A DNA stretch of 19,667 nt from JAQYVL01 sp964578935 (GTDB lineage Bacteria > Desulfobacterota > Desulfobacteria > Desulfobacterales > SURF-7). Below, in pieces: positions 15,728 through 19,667 of this stretch (the first letter of the stretch is position 1; every line of letters starts with the position of its first letter). The position numbers and the translations under genes are program-made. The DNA is taken from the NCBI GenBank assembly GCA_964578935.1, contig CAZOEW010000049.1, positions 1 to 19,667 of the forward strand. Direction: 5' to 3'. The notes under the pieces were generated by a model that saw only the letters and a list, made by a program, of their open reading frames with translations, did no database searches and was not told the origin of the DNA.

Positions 15728-16543
15728 ATGGTAAAAAAGGACAGGGTCGCTCTTGTATTGGGTGCTGTAAAAGGTATTGGAAAAGGGATCGGGCTCGCCC
15801 TCGCAAAGCAGGGGATCAGGGTTGCACTCACCTATTATGACTGGGAAGAGAGCCTCGCGGAGATGCAGGAAGATTTCAAGGCCGTGGATCAGGATCACCT
15901 TATAATAAAGGTAAATCTGCTGGATACGGAGCGTATTCCCGATTTTGTAAAACAGGTGGCGGATTATTTCGGAAGGATTGACATCCTCGTGAACAATATC
16001 GAGCGGGGAGGCTGGCCAATCGTTCACGGCCCGTATGTTCGGGAGCAATGGGATCTTGAATTTTCCACAACCCTTAGGGCAAAGCAGTGGGTTTTTGAGG
16101 CGGCCCTGCCCTATCTTAAAGCATCAGGCGACGGGCTTGTTATCAATTTTTCTTCCATTGCAGGGATTGTCGGAAGATCCGGTCCGGCGAGCTTTCTTTT
16201 TAATGAAGGATATTCTGCGGCAAGCAGGGGGATTTCTCTTTTGACTGAAACCTGGGCAAGGATCGGTGCTCCCGATGTGAGGGTCAATGAAATTATGCTC
16301 GGGATAATTGAAACAAGGCATGGGGAGAAAACCAGAGGATGGAGGCTGCTGAAGGCTGAGCAGCAACAAGCGATCGTTGAACATACCCTGTGCGGCCGCA
16401 CCGGCACAATTGATGATGTGGTAAAAGCTGTTCTTTTTCTGGTAAAGGAAGCACCATTTATGACCGGCAGCGTAATCCGCCTGGATGGCGGGTATGTTCT
16501 CGGCGGCGAGAAGGTTGCACCGATGCCGGAGGGCGTCGTTTAG
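15728..16543 (+). CDS. SDR family oxidoreductase, atypical active site
   Basis: A 271-residue protein of the short-chain dehydrogenase/reductase superfamily, probably using NAD(P)H. The nucleotide-binding motif is GAVKGIGKGIG (12-22), and ILVNNIERGG (86-95) stands for the usual NNAG. Near the C-terminus MTGSVIRLDGGYVLGG matches the 'G-x-x-x-x-x-DGG' end of classical SDRs. The catalytic segment is odd: the expected Tyr-x-x-x-Lys reads YSAASRG (Tyr162, Ser166, Arg167), so the lysine is missing, and the distance from the SS pair (142-143) to Tyr162 is about six residues longer than usual. It may be a non-catalytic or altered SDR. The substrate is unknown. The start has AGGGA eight bases upstream, and it is translated just after the YkgJ-like gene. 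Confidence 0.88.
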   Translation: MVKKDRVALVLGAVKGIGKGIGLALAKQGIRVALTYYDWEESLAEMQEDFKAVDQDHLIIKVNLLDTERIPDFVKQVADYFGRIDILVNNIERGGWPIVHGPYVREQWDLEFSTTLRAKQWVFEAALPYLKASGDGLVINFSSIAGIVGRSGPASFLFNEGYSAASRGISLLTETWARIGAPDVRVNEIMLGIIETRHGEKTRGWRLLKAEQQQAIVEHTLCGRTGTIDDVVKAVLFLVKEAPFMTGSVIRLDGGYVLGGEKVAPMPEGVV

Positions 16544-16568
16544 ATGTCCATCCATAAACGGTTATTTT
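16537..16568 (+). terminator. weak terminator-like hairpin after the SDR gene
   Basis: CGTTTA (16537-16542, overlapping the stop codon) can pair with TAAACG (16555-16560), with GATG/CATC inside, followed by GTTATTTT. The T tract is broken, so termination would be modest. Confidence 0.3.
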
Positions 16569-16643
16569 GTCCGATTCCTGCGTCAGACTCAAATTTTAAT
16601 CCTGATTTTCATCTGGTTGACGCATCGATTTCTCACCGTTTTG

Positions 16644-16672
16644 TTGACAGTCCCAAAAGTCCATGATACAAA
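16644..16672 (+). promoter_or_regulatory. candidate sigma70 promoter for the selenopeptide operon
   Basis: A perfect TTGACA (16644-16649) is followed after 17 bases by TACAAA (16667-16672), which keeps four of six -10 positions. It lies about 70 bases before the peptide start codon, in the gap after the SDR gene, and supports independent transcription of 16744-18787. Confidence 0.45.
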
Positions 16673-16743
16673 AAGTCAATAGTTGAAGCAATATTGATTG
16701 ATTCGTTCGATATCCATTAATTCAATTTTCGGGGGAGGATGAT

Positions 16744-17076
16744 ATGGAGAAGAAGGATCTGAAAAAACTGCTTGCCTCCTTGGGCATTGCCGGCCTGATC
16801 GGGATGGGCGGAGTCACGCTACCCGGTGCACATGCGGGCAGTGGATGAGGCGCCAAAACCGGTGCAGGTAGCACCGAACAAGAAGCCAAACCACCGGCTG
16901 GCAGCGGCTGAGGCGGCCACAAAGGCAGCGCAGTTAGCGCTGAAAAGCAGGAAAAAATGGAGCAGATGAAGACCGAAGAGCAATCTGCCGAAGAAAAAGC
17001 CAAAAAGGCCGAGGAGGAAGAGGCCGAGACCGTTAAGAAAAAAACCGGAAAAAGCGGCTGAGGCGGCAACAAATGA
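16744..17076 (+). CDS. sbtA: selenocysteine-containing RiPP precursor peptide (selenobiotic type), three in-frame TGA
   Basis: Read with TGA as selenocysteine (U), this frame encodes 110 residues. A leader MEKKDLKKLLASLGIAGLIG-MGGVTLPGAHA (1-31) is followed by three Sec sites: GSGUGAKTG (Sec35, TGA 16846-16848), GSGUGGHKG (Sec56, TGA 16909-16911) and KSGUGGNK (Sec106, TGA 17059-17061), then a TGA stop at 17074. Sec56 and Sec106 are separated by a Lys/Glu-rich, probably helical stretch (about 64-101). Every TGA sits in the same SGUG context and is followed by a SECIS-like hairpin, which is hard to explain for random stops. GGAGG lies five bases before the ATG. The adjacent maturase implies the SGUG sites are modified. 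The symbol and the selenobiotic family name are from memory; a thio(seleno)oxazole product has been reported for a member. The hydrophobic leader ending AHA could also be a signal peptide. Standard gene calling would miss or truncate this gene. Confidence 0.88.
16860..16876 (+). promoter_or_regulatory. SECIS element 1 (for Sec35)
   Basis: The hairpin CGGTGC-AGGTA-GCACCG has a perfect 6-bp stem and a five-base loop; the loop begins after 17 bases from the TGA at 16846-16848. The E. coli fdhF SECIS (from memory) has a TGC-AGGTCT-GCA core at the same 17-base distance, so spacing and loop GG agree closely. Confidence 0.82.
16926..16942 (+). promoter_or_regulatory. SECIS element 2 (for Sec56)
   Basis: The hairpin CAGCGC-AGTTA-GCGCTG has a perfect 6-bp stem and a five-base loop beginning 20 bases after the TGA at 16909-16911. 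Stem length, loop length, the GC closing pairs and the AG start of the loop match element 1. Confidence 0.78.
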
Positions 17077-17093
17077 TCATGCAGGATGCATGA
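17077..17093 (+). promoter_or_regulatory. SECIS element 3 (for Sec106), downstream of the stop codon
   Basis: The hairpin TCATGC-AGGAT-GCATGA has a perfect 6-bp stem and a five-base loop beginning 21 bases after the TGA at 17059-17061. It starts on the base after the stop codon, so it is not constrained by coding, yet has the same architecture as the other two. Confidence 0.78.
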
Positions 17094-17120
17094 CAACAAA
17101 TCATCGATGATCGGAAACCA

Positions 17121-17155
17121 CCAAGGGCTGGCAGCTTCAAGTTGCCGGCTCTTGG
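17121..17155 (+). promoter_or_regulatory. long hairpin between precursor and maturase genes
   Basis: CCAAGGGCTGGCAGC (17121-17135) pairs with GTTGCCGGCTCTTGG (17141-17155) over loop TTCAA: fifteen consecutive pairs, three of them G-U. Only a short CATTTTCT follows, so it may be a partial terminator or a 3' stabiliser that keeps peptide mRNA more abundant than maturase mRNA. The hairpin is seen; the role is inferred. Confidence 0.6.
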
Positions 17156-17197
17156 CATTTTCTACCGCTCAAACGAATTCCAGAAATCGGAGTTTAC

Positions 17198-18787
17198 ATG
17201 TCCACGCATGGTTTCAAAACAGACTTTCGAGAGCATTACCCGGTTTGTTTTGATCTCTTACCGGATCTTGAAAATATTTTGGAAAAAGACACAAGTTTGT
17301 CGGAAGCTCTGGATCGGCATCCTGAGAGGTGCCGCCGATACCCCTTTCTCTTTGATCTGGCAAGAATTGAGGAATCACGGCATCGCTTGTTGACATCCCC
17401 ACCATCCATTCCGGAAAGGATAACGCATCCCGTTGTCAACCCGGCCCTTGAGCTGCTGCCAGTGAATTGGAAGCACCTGTCGGAATTCTTGTTCGATCGT
17501 TCCGCGGTTCCAGCACCCTGCAAGGGATATGTGCTTGTGTTTATAAGACCCGGTAAAAAAAGTGTCGAGGTTCGCTGCGCCGAAGCCGGAGACCTTCTGG
17601 CGCTCAAAATCGTGGCTGAAGGGATCGAATCCCGCAAGGCCGCTGCCGAAGGTGGTGTTACAGTAGGGGCTATTGACAACGTCCTTTATCGAGCTGAGCA
17701 GCTCGGCCTGATCCTGGTGCCGCCGTCGAGAATTCGGCGTCCTCCAAAATTCCCGAAAGGTGAAGTGGATAATCCTGAGTTTTTTTCATCTACGACCTTT
17801 ACATTGCAGTGGCACATCACCCAAACCTGCGACCTGGACTGTCGTCACTGTTATGATCGCAGCGATCGTGAAGCCATGTCCCTTGAACAGGCCCTAAAGG
17901 TACTCGATGATCTTTACGATTTTTGCCGGGAACATCATGTGTTCGGTCAGGTGTCCTTCTCCGGCGGGAATCCCATGCTTTACCCTCACTTTGATCGACT
18001 TTACAGTGAAGCTGCCGATCGCGGTTTTATGACTGCCGTTCTGGGTAATCCAATGCCCCGAAATCGCATCGAACGAATACTGGCAGTTCAAAAACCAGAA
18101 TTCTATCAGATCAGTCTTGAAGGATTGAAAATGCATAACGATTATATACGGGGTAGCGGCCACTTTGACCGGGTGATGGATTTTCTAAAGCTTTTGGGTG
18201 AGTTGGGAGTCTATCGCATGGTGATGCTTACCCTTACCCGCGACAACATGGATCAGGTCTTAAAGCTGGCCGATAGACTGAAAGGAATTGCTGAGTTATT
18301 CACCTTCAACCGACTGGCAGCGGTGGGCCGAGGGGCTGAACTTACAGCAATACCTTTTGACAGGTTCCCCGATTTTTTAGCCCGGTATATGGATGCTGCT
18401 GTTACGAATCCCTGCATGGGATTTAAAGACAACCTGTTTAATCTGTTGCGCTGGCAAAAAGGGCTTCCACTTAACGGTGGCTGTGCAGGTCACGGATGCG
18501 GGGCATCCTTCAACTTTGTCGCTGTACTGCCTGATGGCGAAGTACATGCCTGCCGAAAAATGCCTTCCCTGATCGGCAACATTTACCAGGAGCGATTGAA
18601 TGACATTTATTACGGAAGCGCTGCGCGTCGCTTTCGTGACGGATCTGAGTCGTGCAGTAACTGCCCTGTTCGTCCAGTATGCGGTGGCTGTCCTGCTGTC
18701 AGTTACGGCTTTGGCCACGATATCTTCAATGAACCAGACCCTTACTGTTTCCGAAATAATATGATTAAAAAACAGGAAAAACGTTAG
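17198..18787 (+). CDS. sbtM: radical SAM/SPASM peptide maturase (selenobiotic family)
   Basis: A 529-residue cytoplasmic enzyme, the presumed maturase of the preceding selenopeptide. An N-terminal extension of about 200 residues includes a winged-helix-like stretch (about 130-175) that could bind the leader. The radical SAM core has CDLDCRHC (Cys211, 215, 218) for the SAM-binding 4Fe-4S cluster and a SAM-contacting SFSGGNP (253-259). The C-terminal SPASM domain supplies Cys429, 434, 452, 486, 489, 495, 498 and 517, enough for two auxiliary clusters. This is typical of RiPP maturases that form thioether, C-C or heterocycle bonds. GGAG lies five bases before the ATG. The family name and symbol are from memory; the specific link to the SGUG peptide rests on adjacency, shared strand and the family precedent. 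No exporter or protease gene for the peptide is adjacent. Confidence 0.88.
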   Translation: MSTHGFKTDFREHYPVCFDLLPDLENILEKDTSLSEALDRHPERCRRYPFLFDLARIEESRHRLLTSPPSIPERITHPVVNPALELLPVNWKHLSEFLFDRSAVPAPCKGYVLVFIRPGKKSVEVRCAEAGDLLALKIVAEGIESRKAAAEGGVTVGAIDNVLYRAEQLGLILVPPSRIRRPPKFPKGEVDNPEFFSSTTFTLQWHITQTCDLDCRHCYDRSDREAMSLEQALKVLDDLYDFCREHHVFGQVSFSGGNPMLYPHFDRLYSEAADRGFMTAVLGNPMPRNRIERILAVQKPEFYQISLEGLKMHNDYIRGSGHFDRVMDFLKLLGELGVYRMVMLTLTRDNMDQVLKLADRLKGIAELFTFNRLAAVGRGAELTAIPFDRFPDFLARYMDAAVTNPCMGFKDNLFNLLRWQKGLPLNGGCAGHGCGASFNFVAVLPDGEVHACRKMPSLIGNIYQERLNDIYYGSAARRFRDGSESCSNCPVRPVCGGCPAVSYGFGHDIFNEPDPYCFRNNMIKKQEKR

Positions 18788-18811
18788 TGACGGCATGTAA
18801 TGGTGATCGTT

Positions 18812-18919
18812 TGTCCCGCCCCTGAGTTTAGACCAAAACTAAGAACAATTCAGTTTGAAAGTAACAATTTTTCTGATCACAGCGATTGTGAATTGGAGTT
18901 AAACTCGGGGGGCAGGTCA
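18812..18919. mobile_element. IS-end-like inverted repeat pair (MITE or IS scar)
   Basis: TGTCCCGCCCCTGAGTTTA (18812-18830) and, on the opposite strand from 18919 inward, TGACCTGCCCCCCGAGTTTA are imperfect inverted repeats (about 16 of 20 positions). Both begin with TG, as IS3-type ends do. The 108-base interval has no transposase, so this is either a small non-autonomous element or a deletion remnant. No target-site duplication is evident. Confidence 0.45.
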
Positions 18920-18948
18920 CTCTAATTGGATCACAAAGGGGTTATCAT

Positions 18949-19118
18949 ATGGGTTACAAAATTAAAAATGTTAAGATGGAAGACGATTAAAATTTGTCCA
19001 TCGTGTGGATACTAAGATTGGTTTTCACTCTATGTTCAAAAAAGAGAGCGGTATCACCAAATGGCTTTTCATCTGCCAATCCTGTCATAAAGTTTTTAAT
19101 ATAGGTTTCACTGTTTAG
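18949..19118 (+). pseudogene. small zinc-ribbon protein gene, two frameshifts
   Basis: Reading from ATG 18949 gives MGYKIKNVKMEDD and then a stop. If one T is removed at 18988 and one at 19013, the frame continues as KICPSCGYKIGFHSMFKKES and later KWLFICQSCHKVFNIGFTV to a TAG at 19116, about 55 residues in all. The repaired product has two CxxC knuckles (CPSC and CQSC), typical of a zinc ribbon. An AAGGGG lies upstream of the ATG. Two single-base lesions in a gene this small suggest decay or sequencing error; no named family is assigned. Confidence 0.5.
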
Positions 19119-19150
19119 TATAATATCTATGAAATCCTCAGCATCCCGGT

Positions 19151-19667
19151 TTATATGAATCTTTGCACTAAGTTGCTTAATAACGATATTTTCATTAAGG
19201 GGGTCACTACAAGCTCAAACATCATTTCGGCTATTGGATTGTAGGATCGGTAATATGCGCCCGGATAGTGGAATATTTGTCCGCCAAATCCCATTTTGAA
19301 CATGGTGGGTCCATAGAATGGATGGACTTTTTGTTGCTCAGTCAAGGGCATTTTTTGTCTAAGGCACTCGGCAATGCCGGATTCAATCTGAACAATGTCA
19401 AAAAATTTAAATCAATTTTCTTTGGACCACTTAATTAAATTCCAATAAAGAAATTGATTCGGTCGTATTCGTGCATCTTCACCCGACCAACCGTATTTCC
19501 AAAAGCGAACCGTGGACCCAAAAGGAAATATCAGTCCTGTCGAAATTACTCTATTGGATTTTTTAACCAGAAATAGTCGTACCCAGCCATTTCGTGGTGC
19601 CCAAACGAATCGGTATCAGCCAAGAAATTGTTCCATTCTCTATCTTCATGTTTTGTAGAAATTGTTG
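19151..19667 (-). pseudogene. GNAT/FemAB-like acyltransferase, frameshift plus nonsense, 5' end outside window
   Basis: Read on the minus strand from the window edge, one frame gives DREWNNFLADTDSFGHHEMA and ends at a TAA (19546-19548). A second frame continues with RVISTGLIFPFGSTVRFWKY, then GWSGEDARIRPNQFLYW, then a TGA (19412-19414), then FKFFDIVQIESGIAECLR and a C-terminal part containing PGAYYRSYNPIAEMMFELV. The pattern of an F-W-K-Y-G-W-S-G strand, RPN, an aromatic-rich helix and FDI matches the C-terminal domain of GNAT/FemAB-type acyltransferases of polysaccharide clusters. Related proteins usually have Gly where the TGA stands (GGA to TGA). At least two lesions make it a pseudogene unless they are sequence errors. 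Confidence 0.65.

Larger units (their letters stand above)
18788..19150. other. non-coding or decayed stretch after the maturase gene
   Basis: This 363-base stretch has no intact gene. It holds an IS-like inverted repeat pair (18812-18919), a twice-frameshifted zinc-ribbon remnant (18949-19118) and a short AT-rich tail. No clear terminator for the maturase gene was found. Confidence 0.6.

Noticed and set aside
17074..17076. Fourth TGA as selenocysteine
   Set aside because: The next hairpin begins one base later, far too close to serve it, and the read-through frame after it loses the SGUG pattern.
16722..17099. 125-codon minus-strand frame opposite the selenopeptide gene
   Set aside because: Its Ser/Pro/Phe-rich product is the antisense shadow of the Gly/Lys/Glu-rich peptide. 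It has no ribosome site, and the plus frame explains the region with motifs, hairpins and an adjacent maturase.
17100..17111. Palindrome ATCATCGATGAT as a further SECIS or operator
   Set aside because: It is a short self-complementary string without the AG loop, and is not at SECIS distance from any Sec codon that lacks one.
18878..18892. TCACA-N5-TGTGA as a CRP/FNR-type site
   Set aside because: The half sites are in the wrong order for CRP (TGTGA-N6-TCACA), and it lies inside the IS-like element with no gene to control.
18949..18990. A real 13-residue peptide gene MGYKIKNVKMEDD
   Set aside because: It is better explained as the 5' end of the frameshifted zinc-ribbon gene.
19412..19414. 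In-frame TGA of the acyltransferase remnant as selenocysteine
   Set aside because: The family position is normally Gly, there is no catalytic cysteine there to replace, and the same gene carries a separate frameshift, so simple decay fits better.

Overview
The window looks like a chromosomal segment of a sulfate-reducing deltaproteobacterium (Desulfobacterota, probably Desulfobacteraceae-like; inferred from gene content, with no taxonomic marker read to species). It holds the cytoplasmic sulfate-activation and reduction core: sat (ATP sulfurylase), aprBA (APS reductase) and qmoABC (the membrane complex that feeds electrons to APS reductase). Sat makes APS from sulfate and ATP, AprAB reduces APS to sulfite, and QmoABC links menaquinol to AprAB.

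Layout. 1-47: 3' end of a class II tRNA, most likely tRNA-Ser. 189-413 (-): dodecin. 837-2114 (+): sat. 2233-3828 (-): B12-binding-type radical SAM protein with a strong sigma70-like promoter. 4012-6468 (-): 12-TM MMPL/RND-type exporter. 6663-11532 (-): qmoABC, ended by an intrinsic terminator. 11842-14327 (-): aprBA, with its own terminator and a long, structured leader. 15003-16543 (+): a YkgJ-like cysteine-cluster protein and a divergent SDR oxidoreductase in one operon.

16744-18787 (+) is the most remarkable part. A 110-residue peptide gene is hidden because it reads through three in-frame TGA codons, each in an SGUG context (U = selenocysteine). Each TGA is followed at 17-21 nt by a hairpin of the same design (6-bp stem, 5-nt loop starting AG) that fits a bacterial SECIS element. 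The next gene is a 529-residue radical SAM/SPASM peptide maturase. Together they look like a selenocysteine-containing RiPP ('selenobiotic') system. From memory the family has been recognised (SbtA/SbtM; NCBIfam models for a selenobiotic peptide and its maturase), so the class is probably not new. This three-Sec precursor with visible SECIS elements would still be missed by ordinary gene calling.

18788-19667 is decayed sequence: an IS-like inverted-repeat scar, a doubly frameshifted small zinc-ribbon gene, and a GNAT/FemAB-like acyltransferase pseudogene that runs off the window. No CRISPR array, phage or complete insertion sequence was seen.
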